Notes: generated by a model not told the origin, from the sequence alone. A stretch of DNA of 64,000 nt from Chengkuizengella sediminis (GCF_010078385.1 NZ_SIJC01000010.1:100924-164923), one strand, 5' to 3'; counted from the stretch's first letter, positions 1-8,810 are shown. A program made the numbers and translations.

Positions 1-1281
1 AAGCTGCTCACTTTCAGTATAAAAAGCTAAGTCCTCTCTTAAAGAAGTTAACTCTTGTTGAAAATACTTATCTGTATCTTGATCTATTTCTGCTTGAATT
101 AACTTTATTAATTGTTCTTGATCATTCACAATATCACTAATTTGAAATTGTTGACCTTGGGCATCATTTTTTAAATTAATAGACTGAACTGTTTGCATAC
201 CGCTTCCTGCTATTGTGTATTTTGATGTTGTAATGATGACAGACAACAATTCATCTTGATTCTCCTTAACATCATAAGACATATGAAGTGCAAGTTTATT
301 CCCTTTTGTATCGATGTTAGTTGCTATAAGTTCACTAACTTCTTTTTCAATTTCATCTTTTGCAATTTGATAAATCTCATCGATTTGCGCTTCCACTGAT
401 TTTTGAAGCTCTTTATTTGTAATACCCTTCAATACTGGAAGCTCTCCAGATATAACAACCAAGTCTTCCTCGATAGAAAGTGTTTTAGATTCAACAGAGA
501 TTTGTGATTTCTCATAATCTTTAGCTATTTCCAATTGATCTAAAGGAATTGTGATCGTAGGTGTACCTACATAACCTGCTGCAATTTCATATTCATTAAA
601 TACTACATTTAGTTGATCATTTTCTACATAATAACCTTGATCTTCTCTTACAGACTCAAAAGAATCCTTAAATAATTGATCATTACTCTCAATTTCTTTT
701 TGAATCAGTTGATTTAATTTTTCTTTATCTGTTACGAAATGTTCCAATTCTACAATGTGTCCCTTTGTATCATCAATGATATTGATGGAATCTACTTCAT
801 TGATTCCATTGGCTGCAATATATCCCATCGTGTAAGTTTTAAATACAATTGAAACCATGTTCCCAGAAATTTTCACCTCATAATTAATAAATAAACTATA
901 TGGACCTGTTGGTGAATCATGGGGACCTGATATCGCATCATCACCTAACTCTTTTTGTTCATCATTAAACAGTTTTGACTGTTTCTCTACTTCGGCTTTT
1001 TTTTGTTCTACAAATTGTTTAATTTGTTCGTTCACTTTTTTTTGAAATATTTCATCCTTTAATCCTTTGACAACGGGTAATTCACCTTCAACTACTACAT
1101 ATTCATTCTGGGAAGTATACTCCTTTGATTCAACGGTTGCTTCAGATGATTGTTGCAAATCAAAAAGAGCTAACTCCATTGCTATTGGCTGAGATGAAAT
1201 CGATGAATTTGCCAGGGAAAATTGAATTCCCCCAAACAGTAAAGTACCTGATAATGTTAATAAAATAGCTGTTTTTTTCAT
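1..1281 (-). CDS. secreted protein with two DUF4163/DUF3298-type units, 3' end cut off
   Basis: The reading frame is open from an ATG at 1281 to the window edge (427 codons), so the C-terminus is missing. The first 25 or so residues form a signal peptide: basic MKKT, a hydrophobic stretch, then SLA. Two similar halves follow. Each begins with E-x-L-V/Y-V-V-x-G-E-L-P-V-x-K-G, continues with a long charged helix and a beta-rich segment, and ends with a region containing F/L-x-S-V/L-R-E-D. This is the layout of DUF4163 followed by DUF3298, as in PdaC and RsiV, here duplicated in tandem. The protein is probably exported to the cell surface; its function is unknown. A lysozyme or peptidoglycan link is only inferred from the families. 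A Shine-Dalgarno AGGAGTG precedes the ATG. Confidence 0.75.
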   Translation of the reverse strand, partial: MKKTAILLTLSGTLLFGGIQFSLANSSISSQPIAMELALFDLQQSSEATVESKEYTSQNEYVVVEGELPVVKGLKDEIFQKKVNEQIKQFVEQKKAEVEKQSKLFNDEQKELGDDAISGPHDSPTGPYSLFINYEVKISGNMVSIVFKTYTMGYIAANGINEVDSINIIDDTKGHIVELEHFVTDKEKLNQLIQKEIESNDQLFKDSFESVREDQGYYVENDQLNVVFNEYEIAAGYVGTPTITIPLDQLEIAKDYEKSQISVESKTLSIEEDLVVISGELPVLKGITNKELQKSVEAQIDEIYQIAKDEIEKEVSELIATNIDTKGNKLALHMSYDVKENQDELLSVIITTSKYTIAGSGMQTVQSINLKNDAQGQQFQISDIVNDQEQLIKLIQAEIDQDTDKYFQQELTSLREDLAFYTESEQL

Positions 1282-1382
1282 TTATGTTCACTCCTGTTTT
1301 ATATGATTTGTTTACATGACTTATCTTAACTTGTTCCTTTTTATAAAGGGTGACAAAGAGTTACAAATTGGTTACATTTTGG

Positions 1383-1449
1383 AACAAAAGCTCCTATCGA
1401 AGCTTCTCGGAGAAGTAGTCGAATACTTCATTTAGTGGTAGCTTTTGTT
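1383..1449. repeat. inverted repeat upstream of the DUF3298 gene
   Basis: AACAAAAGCT at 1383-1392 is matched perfectly by AGCTTTTGTT at 1440-1449. The 47 nt between contain further complementary pieces (GAAGCTTC and GAAG...CTTC), so the segment could fold as a branched hairpin. There is no clear T-run after it. It is the first of several structured pieces in the gene-free stretch 1282-1743. Confidence 0.4.
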
Positions 1450-1468
1450 GAAACTTAGAATTTGGAAA

Positions 1469-1641
1469 ACTTATAAATTCTTAAGTTATAAAGAAAACTC
1501 GCTGATTGGCAAACCTTTAGGTGAAGGCAGAAGGGTAGTTGCACTTATACTTTTTTCATTTGAAATATTTTATAAATTCTTTAAAGTGTAAAGAAAACTC
1601 GCTGATTGGCAAACCTTTAGGTGAAGACAGAGGGGTAGTTG
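1469..1641. repeat. tandem 100-bp repeat, AAACTCGCTGATTGGC family
   Basis: The block TATAAATTCTT...AAAGAAAACTCGC (first copy from 1469) recurs exactly 100 bp later (from 1569). The conserved core runs 1491-1541 and 1591-1641: AAGAAAACTCGCTGATTGGC, then AAACCTTTAGGTGAAG, then GGGTAGTTG. Related cores occur at 27348-27377 and 41856-41906. In each copy an AACT/AGTT pair encloses a small CCTTT...AGAAGG-like hairpin whose bases change between copies, which suggests a folded transcript. No coding potential is seen. Confidence 0.55.
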
Positions 1642-1644
1642 TCA

Positions 1645-1710
1645 GCTCAGGAGGTGCTGATGCCGATGTTGCCACATGGAAGTGGCCAGAACTTAGTCGG
1701 TCTTCATGGT
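1645..1710. repeat. dispersed intergenic repeat module (GGAGGTGCTG ... CACATGGAAGTG)
   Basis: The segment has GGAGGTGCTGATG, then CCACATGGAAGTGGCC, then TTAGTCGGTCTTCATGG. The same order of motifs appears inside the repeat at 41485-41773 (GGACGTGCTGGTA, then TCACATGGAAGTGACT). Its last motif also appears at 27408-27424. CCACATGGAAGTGG is itself a short inverted repeat. This looks like a mobile or modular intergenic repeat and is not coding. Confidence 0.45.
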
Positions 1711-1743
1711 TTTAAAAATGAAATATAATGAATAGGAAACAAT

Positions 1744-1760
1744 TTAGTACCAAGTTCTAA
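1744..1760 (+). promoter_or_regulatory. FapR-like operator upstream of fabF
   Basis: TTAGTACCAAGTTCTAA is close to the palindromic FapR site of Bacillus lipid genes (TTAGTACC-N-GGTACTAA type); the right half matches 6 of 8. A TATAAT box at 1771-1776 lies just downstream, so bound FapR would cover the -35 region. FapR is released by malonyl-CoA, which would tie fabF expression to fatty-acid precursor supply. The fapR gene itself is not in the window. Confidence 0.6.
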
Positions 1761-1925
1761 TACTAAGTGTTATAATAATACATGGAGCATCTAAATGATT
1801 ACTACATCCAAAAGACTATACGTAATATAAATTGAATAAATCGGAAAGCTATAGTGAATGTAATTAGTATGAGCTTTCTAAGAACTATTTAAGATTAATC
1901 ATTTTAAAGGAAAGTAGGAGAAAAT

Positions 1926-3155
1926 ATGAAACGTAGAGTTGTAGTTACAGGTACTGGTATCGTCTCACCTCTAGGGAATAATATAGATACATTCTGGGAA
2001 AACATTAAACAAGGAAAATCAGGGATCAACAAATTTAACCCGGAAGAGTATAAAGGTATCAGTACCCAAATAGGTGGGTTAGTTAAGGGTTTCACTCCAG
2101 AAGAATATTTCGATCCAAAAGAACTACAAAAATATGATTTATTTGTTCAGTATGCTTATGCAGCAACAAAACAAGCACTTGATCAAGCAAATCTTGATAT
2201 GGAGCAAGTAAATAAACAACGAATCGGAGTTTATATGGGGTCTGGTATTGGAGGGATGAATACCTTATTAGATAATCACAATGCCATGTTAGATAGAGGA
2301 CCTCGAAGAGTCTCTCCGTTTATGATTCCCATGATGATCAGTAATATGGCTACTGGAATCATATCTATTAAAACAGGATTTTGTGGACCAAGTTTTTCTC
2401 CTGTTTCCGCTTGTGCAACTGGGAATCAAGCGATAGGAGAAGCTTTTCTAAACATCCAAAATGGTTATTCAGATGCGATTTTAGCAGGTGGGGCTGAAGC
2501 TACGATTAATCCTTTAGCTTTTGCAGGGTTTTCAAGAATGAAAGCCATGTCTACTCAAAATGAAACCCCAACAACAGCGAGTCGTCCATTTGATGCAACA
2601 CGTGATGGCTTTGTAATGTCCGAAGGTTCAGGGGCATTATTTCTTGAAGAATATGAACATGCAAAAAAACGAGGAGCCAAAATTTTAGGCGAAATTGTTG
2701 GTTATGGAGCAACTACAGATGCTTATCACATTACGACACCAAATTATCAAGGTGCAGCTAACGCCATGAAAATCGCTATGGACATGGGAGAAATCCACCC
2801 AGAAGATGTGGATTATATTAACGCTCATGCTACAAGCACGCCTGAAGGCGATAAATCAGAAACAAAAGCGATCAAGTCTGTCTTTAACGATCACGCATAT
2901 AACTTAAAAGTGAGTGCTACGAAATCAATGACAGGTCATATGTTTGGTGCAGCAGGTGGAGTGGAAGCGATTATCACACTGAAAAGCATCTCTGAAAACA
3001 TTGCACCTGCAACAATAAACTATGAAAATCCAGATCCTGAATGTGACCTGAATTGTGTTCCAAATGAAGCAGTTGAAACGAACATTAATGTGGCTCTATC
3101 TAACGGTTTTGGTTTTGGTGGACATAACGCTGTCATAGCGATGAAAAAAATATAG
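1926..3155 (+). CDS. fabF: 3-oxoacyl-[ACP] synthase II (KAS II)
   Basis: This 409-residue protein is the full length of FabF. It catalyses the decarboxylative condensation of malonyl-ACP with a growing acyl-ACP in cytosolic type II fatty-acid synthesis. The catalytic set is present: nucleophile Cys163 in SACATG, His301 in NAHATSTPEGD, Lys333 and His338 in SATKSMTGH, and the C-terminal GFGFGGHN loop. AGGAG lies 6 nt before the ATG. It stands alone, not beside fabH or acpP, behind a FapR-like operator, which suggests an individually regulated condensing enzyme. A hairpin follows it at 3273-3306. Confidence 0.93.
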   Translation: MKRRVVVTGTGIVSPLGNNIDTFWENIKQGKSGINKFNPEEYKGISTQIGGLVKGFTPEEYFDPKELQKYDLFVQYAYAATKQALDQANLDMEQVNKQRIGVYMGSGIGGMNTLLDNHNAMLDRGPRRVSPFMIPMMISNMATGIISIKTGFCGPSFSPVSACATGNQAIGEAFLNIQNGYSDAILAGGAEATINPLAFAGFSRMKAMSTQNETPTTASRPFDATRDGFVMSEGSGALFLEEYEHAKKRGAKILGEIVGYGATTDAYHITTPNYQGAANAMKIAMDMGEIHPEDVDYINAHATSTPEGDKSETKAIKSVFNDHAYNLKVSATKSMTGHMFGAAGGVEAIITLKSISENIAPATINYENPDPECDLNCVPNEAVETNINVALSNGFGFGGHNAVIAMKKI

Positions 3156-3272
3156 TTTATGCTGATTCGTATTTGAGCCACTAGCTTGAAGAGTTTGATT
3201 TTAAATTAGCTGTGTTAGTAATGCTGTCTATAATTTATAGAGGTTGAATTTATTTCTTTATAAAGAACAAGG

Positions 3273-3306
3273 AATAGGACCGAAATAGAGGAATAACGGT
3301 CCTATT
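3273..3306 (+). terminator. probable fabF terminator
   Basis: AATAGGACCG and CGGTCCTATT form a perfect 10-bp stem around a 14-nt loop, followed by TAGGTCTTCTTTTG. The U-tract is interrupted, so termination is likely but not certain. The rest of the 3156-3483 gap shows no gene I can support. Confidence 0.5.
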
Positions 3307-3483
3307 TAGGTCTTCTTTTGTCGTAGCTGTAACATTATGATTTTGGATCTTTGTACAATCAATCCACAACAATTTCCCCTCATCACTTTCAATTAATCGA
3401 GCTCCATGTTTTCATCACCAAAATAAACATATTGTACATTAGGGATCAATTAGTAATATTGATTTACATTCCAACATATATTA

Positions 3484-3505
3484 CTTTTAGATATATATCT
3501 AAAAG
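3484..3505. promoter_or_regulatory. perfect 22-bp palindrome, probable PadR operator
   Basis: The arms CTTTTAGATAT and ATATCTAAAAG form an uninterrupted 22-bp palindrome that ends 11 bp before the ATG of the PadR-family gene. Its position next to the start and its dyad symmetry fit an autoregulatory operator. PadR proteins bind AT-rich dyads, so this is the likely site; direct binding is inference. Confidence 0.6.
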
Positions 3506-3516
3506 GGTGGTATACC

Positions 3517-4050
3517 ATGATTTATGTAATATTAGGATTATTAATGCTGAGAAAGATGACAGTTTACGATATAAAAAATGTGCTCGAAAGAGAAGTTTCA
3601 CCTTTTTATGCCGCCAGTTATGGCAGCATTCAAAATGCGATTAAAAAACTTTTAAAGGAAGAGGCAATAACGTACACAGAATCTATTGATAATGGGAGGG
3701 CAAAAAAAGTATATCAGCTAACTGAAAAAGGAAAAGAAGATTTTATAAATTGGCTTAGCTCTGAGATAAACATTGATACTCCCAAAGATGATGGATTATT
3801 AAAACTATATTTTTATGGTTTTCTAAACATGGAAAAACGCATTCGTTTATTAGAAAAGTACACAAGTGTTTTAAGAGAAAAAATACACAGTTATAAAACG
3901 TATCAAACCAAAGCTAAAGACTATAAAATCCCCAACGGGTATGGTGAAATTGCTGACTTTCAATTTACAACTTTAGAATATGCCATCAGGCATTATGCTT
4001 TTGATTTAGAGTTTTACGAGGAGCTTCTAGAAAAAATGAAAGGAGGGTAA
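3517..4050 (+). CDS. PadR-family transcriptional regulator
   Basis: This protein has 177 residues. The N-terminal winged helix spans about 1-80: VILGLLMLRKMTVYDIKN, then SYGSIQNAIKKLLKEEAI, then the wing NGRAKKVYQLTEKGK. A C-terminal Vir_AT-type helical dimerisation region spans about 90-177 and ends in TLEYAIRHYAFDLEFYEELL. This is the usual PadR layout and length. It starts next to a perfect palindrome and is followed after 2 nt by an alpha/beta hydrolase gene, so the two probably form an autoregulated operon. The inducer is unknown. Confidence 0.85.
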   Translation: MIYVILGLLMLRKMTVYDIKNVLEREVSPFYAASYGSIQNAIKKLLKEEAITYTESIDNGRAKKVYQLTEKGKEDFINWLSSEINIDTPKDDGLLKLYFYGFLNMEKRIRLLEKYTSVLREKIHSYKTYQTKAKDYKIPNGYGEIADFQFTTLEYAIRHYAFDLEFYEELLEKMKGG

Positions 4051-4052
4051 AA

Positions 4053-4844
4053 ATGAATGAGAAAACTTTAAACTATAATGGATACGATTTGTATTATTAC
4101 ACAAATGATTTAAACAAAAAGGAAACGATAATCTTTCTACACCCTGCTTTTAGTGATCATTCCACATTCATAGATCAATTTCACTCTTTGTCTGATCAAT
4201 ATAATATGATTGCTTTGGACATGATTGGTCATGGTAAATCTCAACCTATTAAAACATCTGATGATATAGAAACGACATTACAACATGTGAAGGATATTAT
4301 AAATGAAAATAATTTAGGAGTTTGTCATATTGTAGGGGTATCTTTAGGGTCCTTAGTCGCTCAAGGTTTTGCTAGTAAATACCCTGAACTTACCAAAACG
4401 GTTACAGTCGTTGGTGGTTATAGTATTCATAATTACAATGAGAAAATTTTAAAAGCACAACAAAAGGAAATCTTTAGAGTCATTTTTAAGATCATGTTTA
4501 ATAGAAAAGGATTCAGACATTACATTGCACAAGTATCAACTTATAAAAAACATGCATACGACCGATTTTATGAATCAAGTAAACATTTTAAAAGAAAATC
4601 CTTAAAATACATGCAAGGAATGCAGAAGATACTAGTCAATTCTGATAAATCAGTAGGATATCCTTTACGACTAATTTATGGAGATCAAGACTTGGAGATA
4701 ACCCTAAACCATGCAAAACTTTGGAATGAACAAATCCCTGAATCAAAACTCCATATCATAAAAGATGCAGGACATTGTGTGAATATGGAGCAGCCAGAAG
4801 CATTTAATGAAGTACTAATGCAATTTCTTGAGTCGTATAGCTGA
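4053..4844 (+). CDS. alpha/beta-hydrolase fold protein
   Basis: This 263-residue cytosolic protein has an intact hydrolase triad: nucleophile Ser97 in GVSLGS, an acid in YGDQD (Asp211 or Asp213) and His241 in DAGHCVNMEQPE. The oxyanion-side motif is FLHPAFSDHS in place of the common HGxG. A basic helical cap lies at about 135-190. The C-terminal half resembles the usual GDQDLEI/AGHCVNMEQPEAF pattern. The substrate cannot be told from sequence. It lies 2 nt after the PadR gene and has its own GGAGGG ribosome site, so it is likely the regulator's main target. Confidence 0.8.
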   Translation: MNEKTLNYNGYDLYYYTNDLNKKETIIFLHPAFSDHSTFIDQFHSLSDQYNMIALDMIGHGKSQPIKTSDDIETTLQHVKDIINENNLGVCHIVGVSLGSLVAQGFASKYPELTKTVTVVGGYSIHNYNEKILKAQQKEIFRVIFKIMFNRKGFRHYIAQVSTYKKHAYDRFYESSKHFKRKSLKYMQGMQKILVNSDKSVGYPLRLIYGDQDLEITLNHAKLWNEQIPESKLHIIKDAGHCVNMEQPEAFNEVLMQFLESYS

Positions 4845-4921
4845 CAAAAAAGTCCTTCTATTCTAGAGAATATAAGAAAAATCTTTGTGTGAATCGACTC
4901 GACAGCAGGTCTCGTAAACCA

Positions 4922-4948
4922 AAAAAGACACCTATTCGGTATCTTTTT
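4922..4948 (-). terminator. terminator after the DHHW/MBOAT pair
   Basis: AAAAAGACACC and GGTATCTTTTT form an 11-bp stem with one mismatch and a 5-nt loop. On the minus strand it ends in a T-run shortly after the stop of the gene at 4969. It may also stop transcripts of the plus-strand hydrolase gene. Confidence 0.6.
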
Positions 4949-4968
4949 CCTCTATAACTTATGACGAT

Positions 4969-6180
4969 TTAATTTAAGTTTAACTTTTCTTCTAAAATAC
5001 GAGTATAACCTGTATGAGAAGTAACAGAAGAACTATTTAAAAACATGATTTCATCAATTTCATGTTCCGTTATATATTCATAAACATCCCCTGAATAATG
5101 ACGCATATCAATAAAGTGTATCTGCTCATAGTGAGGAATTAAAAAGGGAATAAATGAATTCGCATAAGAATCCTTAATCATTAAAATTCGTTTTCCTTCT
5201 TGCTCCGTTTCAATATAAGCCGAAGGAAAATCTCCACCAAGAAACTTTCCATAACCTTCTTTATTATCTTGGATCACTTCTCCACGTGTTAATTTTCCAT
5301 TTTTTAAAGCTTTAAATGTGTAGTCCATAAAAGGCTCATAGATAAAAATCGTGTCAGGATCTGCTGCTAAGTTTTTATTTAAAGTGGCATTATAAGTTGT
5401 ACCTAAAAATTGCCCTGCTTTTTTCTCCGAATATTGTCCTAACGGAATTGCACTCTCTCCAATTTGCTCCATAAAGGAAGTATATGCATAATATGCACCT
5501 AGCGCTGTCCAGTGGTGATCCGTTCGAAAATAGGTGTATTCATTTTTATTTTCCTCCAATATTTTATAGGCAGGAATACTATGAATAGATTCATCAAGTA
5601 GATCATTTACAAATTGAATCGATTCTGACTGTGGAGGAGCCATATCGGAATACTTTTCATCAAGAAAATATTCTATAGCAGTAGGCACAGTCAAAGAATA
5701 TATCTCGACTTCATTTCCGATTTTATCTCTAAATGTATTTAAAGCTTTTGAGTATTGTTCTGCAGCCTCTAGTGTATAGTAATACAACGACATTGCTTTA
5801 TTACCAACCACTACATAATTGCCTTTTGACTCTACTATCGTTACTTCGTCTTCACCTGAAAAACCTTTCATTTCTAATAGAGCACTACCATATGATATAA
5901 AGGACTCACGAAAAGGAAAGCTATCAGAATAATATAACTCAAAATCCTGAATATATTTCCCTGAAATTAAGTTATTCCAATTTAAGACAGGCATTTCAGC
6001 TAAAGTTCTGTTTTCTTTGGCTGAGATTAAAGAATCATTGGTATTAAGAAAATTTAATAGAAAAAATATAGTCAAAGTTCCGATAAATAAAAGAACGTTT
6101 AAATTCATTCTTTTTTTCTTACTAATATCCAAGGTCGCTTCTTCATTTATACTAACCTTCAAATTCACTCTTTCACTCAT
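4969..6180 (-). CDS. DHHW-motif (AlgX/AlgJ-like) membrane-anchored acetylation protein
   Basis: This protein has 403 residues. One transmembrane helix at about 27-45 anchors it, with the rest outside the cell. The DHHW motif is exact (RTDHHWT, residues 221-224), and a second SGNH-type motif contains Ser338 in IKDSYANSF. These match the SGNH-like O-acetyltransferases AlgJ/AlgX and the DHHW family of Gram-positives. It starts 12 nt after an MBOAT gene ends, in the same direction. In alginate-type systems the MBOAT passes acetyl groups across the membrane and the DHHW protein transfers them to a polymer. The polymer here is unknown. A GGAAGGAG site lies 5 nt before the ATG. Confidence 0.82.
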   Translation of the reverse strand: MSERVNLKVSINEEATLDISKKKRMNLNVLLFIGTLTIFFLLNFLNTNDSLISAKENRTLAEMPVLNWNNLISGKYIQDFELYYSDSFPFRESFISYGSALLEMKGFSGEDEVTIVESKGNYVVVGNKAMSLYYYTLEAAEQYSKALNTFRDKIGNEVEIYSLTVPTAIEYFLDEKYSDMAPPQSESIQFVNDLLDESIHSIPAYKILEENKNEYTYFRTDHHWTALGAYYAYTSFMEQIGESAIPLGQYSEKKAGQFLGTTYNATLNKNLAADPDTIFIYEPFMDYTFKALKNGKLTRGEVIQDNKEGYGKFLGGDFPSAYIETEQEGKRILMIKDSYANSFIPFLIPHYEQIHFIDMRHYSGDVYEYITEHEIDEIMFLNSSSVTSHTGYTRILEEKLNLN

Positions 6181-6192
6181 AAGTACTCCTTC

Positions 6193-7611
6193 CTAGAAAC
6201 GAAAATATAAAAATGGATTGTACGTGCTCCCAACTAACAATGTTGTAGAAATGATGAGTATAAAAAAGTTGAATATAGGCACGGCGATGTCATTAGAAAC
6301 TCGGGTTTGCAGCTTTTCAGGAAGAACCCTTATCAATTTGTTAAAAATCCATTTTGGTATTGGTGTGGTTGCGATGATAGCTACGATAAAAAAGATCAAA
6401 TTATTATTAAACTGGACATTCAGGATTACATCTACAAATACATTTGAATTTAATCCAAATAAACTTTTAATAAAAAGTAATCCTTGCTTCATATCAGTAT
6501 AGTAGAAAAATACCCAACCTATTAACATGGCAACAGTCAAATAAAGATGAGAAAACCATACTGGTAATCTACTAAATAAAGAAAGTAAAAATTTCTTTTC
6601 GATGAAAATCAATGTTCCGAAATATAGCCCCCAAATAATAAAATTCCAGCTAGCCCCATGCCATAAGCCCGTTAAAAACCAAACGATAAATAAATTTCTT
6701 ATAGGGAATTTTTTATTTCCTCCTAATGGAATATAAACATAATCCCGAAAGAAGGCACCAAGAGACATATTCCATCTACGCCAAAATTCTGTTGCCGATT
6801 TAGAAACATAAGGATAATTAAAGTTTTCAGGATATGTAAAACCAAACATTTTTCCTAGTCCAATAGCCATATCTGAATAACCCGAAAAGTCAAAATAAAT
6901 CTGAATCGCAAATAAAGAAATTCCAAACCAAGCACCTAGTATTGAAACTTCGCTTACATTCCCATCCAAAAAGAGAGCAGCCGTTTCGCCAGCTATATTT
7001 GCAAAGATAACCTTCTTCCCTAAACCTATTACAAATCTATTAATTCCTTGACTAAAATTTGATAGAGAAAATGAACGATTTTGCATTTCATGTTGAATAT
7101 CTGTATAACGTACAATTGGACCAGCGATTAATTGCGGGAACAATGAAATGTATAAAAGAACGTTAACCTTTGAAGTTGAGGTCGGAACATCTCCCCTGTA
7201 AACATCGACAAGATAAGAGATAACTTGAAACGTGAAAAATGATATCCCAATAGGTAATCCGATCCCTGAATAAGGGACATCTGCATGTAATAAAAGATTA
7301 AAATTTTGGATTAAAAAGTCAATGTATTTAAAAAATACTAACACACTTAAATTGATAATGATACCAATGGTTAAAATCCATTTCTTTCTTCTCACATGAT
7401 CTTTATTTTTATTGATCAAAATACCGAAGTAATAACCAACAATAGCACAGCTTAATAATAAAATGACCCAAACTGGCTCACCCCATGCATAAAACATAAA
7501 AGAGGATATAATCAATATCCAATTTCGATATAAAGGGGATTTAAAAGCGTAATATGACAAAAGTAATAACGGTAAAAATAAATAAAGAAATGTTAAACTT
7601 GAAAAAACCAA
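6193..7611 (-). CDS. MBOAT-family O-acyltransferase (AlgI/PatA-like)
   Basis: This 472-residue polytopic protein has the MBOAT signature: QIYFDFSGYSDMAIGLG (about 237-253), FWRRWNMSLGAFFRDYVYIPLGG (about 277-298) and the catalytic His318 in TGLWHGASWN. Its length and N-terminus (VFSSLTFLYLFLPLLLL) match AlgI-type proteins. The start codon is TTG at 7611; an AGAAGG lies rather far upstream (about 13 nt). It forms a two-gene unit with the DHHW protein, as expected for surface-polysaccharide O-acetylation. DltB is a relative but is excluded by the missing dlt genes. Confidence 0.87.
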   Translation of the reverse strand: MVFSSLTFLYLFLPLLLLSYYAFKSPLYRNWILIISSFMFYAWGEPVWVILLLSCAIVGYYFGILINKNKDHVRRKKWILTIGIIINLSVLVFFKYIDFLIQNFNLLLHADVPYSGIGLPIGISFFTFQVISYLVDVYRGDVPTSTSKVNVLLYISLFPQLIAGPIVRYTDIQHEMQNRSFSLSNFSQGINRFVIGLGKKVIFANIAGETAALFLDGNVSEVSILGAWFGISLFAIQIYFDFSGYSDMAIGLGKMFGFTYPENFNYPYVSKSATEFWRRWNMSLGAFFRDYVYIPLGGNKKFPIRNLFIVWFLTGLWHGASWNFIIWGLYFGTLIFIEKKFLLSLFSRLPVWFSHLYLTVAMLIGWVFFYYTDMKQGLLFIKSLFGLNSNVFVDVILNVQFNNNLIFFIVAIIATTPIPKWIFNKLIRVLPEKLQTRVSNDIAVPIFNFFILIISTTLLVGSTYNPFLYFRF

Positions 7612-7687
7612 TCCGGATTCAATCCCTTCTTATGTCTGAACGAAAAATTACAAGCTATTACATTTTACAACAAAAATGGACATAAGA

Positions 7688-7715
7688 AAACCCAGACTTC
7701 ATGCAGTCTGGGTTT
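7688..7715 (-). terminator. tmRNA terminator
   Basis: AAACCCAGACT and AGTCTGGGTTT form a perfect 11-bp stem with a 6-nt loop directly after the tmRNA 3' end. On the minus strand it is followed by TTTTC. Confidence 0.88.
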
Positions 7716-7718
7716 CCA

Positions 7719-8085
7719 TGGTGGAGGCGAGGGGAGTCGAACCCCTGTCCGAAAATATCGCCACACAAGCTTCTACGGGTGTAGTTACTTGAGAAAGTTT
7801 CGCTTAAACAGCCGCCAAGTAACCCGCTACTGTTTAAACTAGTCTGATTATCTTCTTCCGCTGACCTCAGACGGAGATCAAACGGCGTAGCCCACTAAAG
7901 TTGAGCCCTAAGCCTGCCACATGGGCGATGGAAGGTTAGAGCTAGCTCGCTGGTTATTAAGCAGCTAAAGCTAAGTTGTTGTTTTGTTTGCCGTTTAAAT
8001 AGGCTTTAGCGTTGATGAAGTGGACGCGTCCCCACTACCCGCTACTCATGCTCAAACTATCCCCGTCGAATCCATAAACGCCCCC
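7719..8085 (-). ncRNA. ssrA: transfer-messenger RNA (tmRNA)
   Basis: The 5' end GGGGGCG (8085 leftward) pairs with CGCCTCC before the encoded CCA (7719-7721), giving the alanine-type acceptor stem. The T-arm GGGGTTCGACTCCCC is clear. The tag frame (7957-7992) encodes GKQNNNLALAA and a stop codon, with the resume codon GGC; the LALAA end is the classic protease tag. It rescues stalled ribosomes together with SmpB, whose gene lies just upstream. Length is 367 nt, typical for Bacillota. Confidence 0.96.
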
Positions 8086-8172
8086 AGGATAGAAAAAAGC
8101 TTCCATGAGAAGCTATTTCTTAAAGGTAACACTTCAATGTTACTCAAAGTGTTTGTTTGTTGCTGTACATAT

Positions 8173-8202
8173 AGTATAACACATCGATTCTCTTTTATCT
8201 AA
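8173..8202 (-). promoter_or_regulatory. putative ssrA promoter
   Basis: TATACT (8178-8173) is preceded after 18 bp by a weak -35, TTAGAT (8202-8197). It lies about 88 bp ahead of the mature tmRNA 5' end, so a precursor leader would be trimmed. It sits between smpB and ssrA. Confidence 0.4.
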
Positions 8203-8236
8203 ATTAATTGCTGGAAACGAAGGTCTAGATTGGGAA

Positions 8237-8716
8237 CTATCTTGCCACTTTTTGTTTTTCTCGAAGTGCTCTTTGAATATCTCGCTGGGCATCTTTTTTC
8301 TTTGCTGTTTCCCTTTTATCAAATTGCTTTTTACCTTTACCTAAACCAAGCAATAACTTTGCAAAACCATTTTTAATATAAATTTTTAATGGAACTAATG
8401 CATATCCCTGTTGTTTAGACGCACCATATAACGTATCAATTTGCTTTCTTTTGAGTAATAATTTTCGAGGTCGAGTAGGATCCTCAGGATTATTTCGATT
8501 ACCTTGTTCAAAAGGACTTACATGCATATTATGAATAAACGCTTCTCCATTACGAATCGTAGCAAAGCTGTCAGATAAGTTTGTTTTTCCCCCACGAATT
8601 GACTTGATTTCAGTTCCTGTTAAAACAAGACCTGCTTCAAATGTATCTTCAATAAAATAATCATGGGATGCTTTTTTGTTTTGAGCTAATGGTTTATCTG
8701 TGTTTTTTTTGCTCAT
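8237..8716 (-). CDS. smpB: SsrA-binding protein SmpB
   Basis: This 159-residue basic protein is the usual SmpB length. Recognisable segments are [26 protein letters not shown] at the N-terminus, [24 protein letters not shown], and the C-terminal tail [23 protein letters not shown], which becomes helical in the ribosomal mRNA channel. It binds tmRNA and brings it to stalled ribosomes. It lies between rnr and ssrA, the common Bacillales order. Confidence 0.95.
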   Translation of the reverse strand: MSKKNTDKPLAQNKKASHDYFIEDTFEAGLVLTGTEIKSIRGGKTNLSDSFATIRNGEAFIHNMHVSPFEQGNRNNPEDPTRPRKLLLKRKQIDTLYGASKQQGYALVPLKIYIKNGFAKLLLGLGKGKKQFDKRETAKKKDAQRDIQRALREKQKVAR

Positions 8717-8810
8717 TTTTTCACTCCTCCCAAGAGTGCTACTATTTAAACTTCTTCCTTCAACTATCCCCGAAATTTGCGGTTAAAATAGCAAGACATA
8801 TCTTATCCAA

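Noticed and set aside
1469..1641. Tandem repeats considered as a CRISPR array.
   Set aside because: Only two units, 100-bp period, repeat longer than the unique part, no cas genes.
3245..3410. A minus-strand frame of about 50 codons in the gap after fabF (contains GKLLWIDCTKIQN).
   Set aside because: It has no start codon or ribosome site, is broken upstream by stops, and overlaps the fabF hairpin. A decayed gene is possible but not supportable.
3351..3644. An open frame of 97 codons on the plus strand.
   Set aside because: It overlaps the palindrome and the 5' end of the PadR gene in another frame and has no family features.
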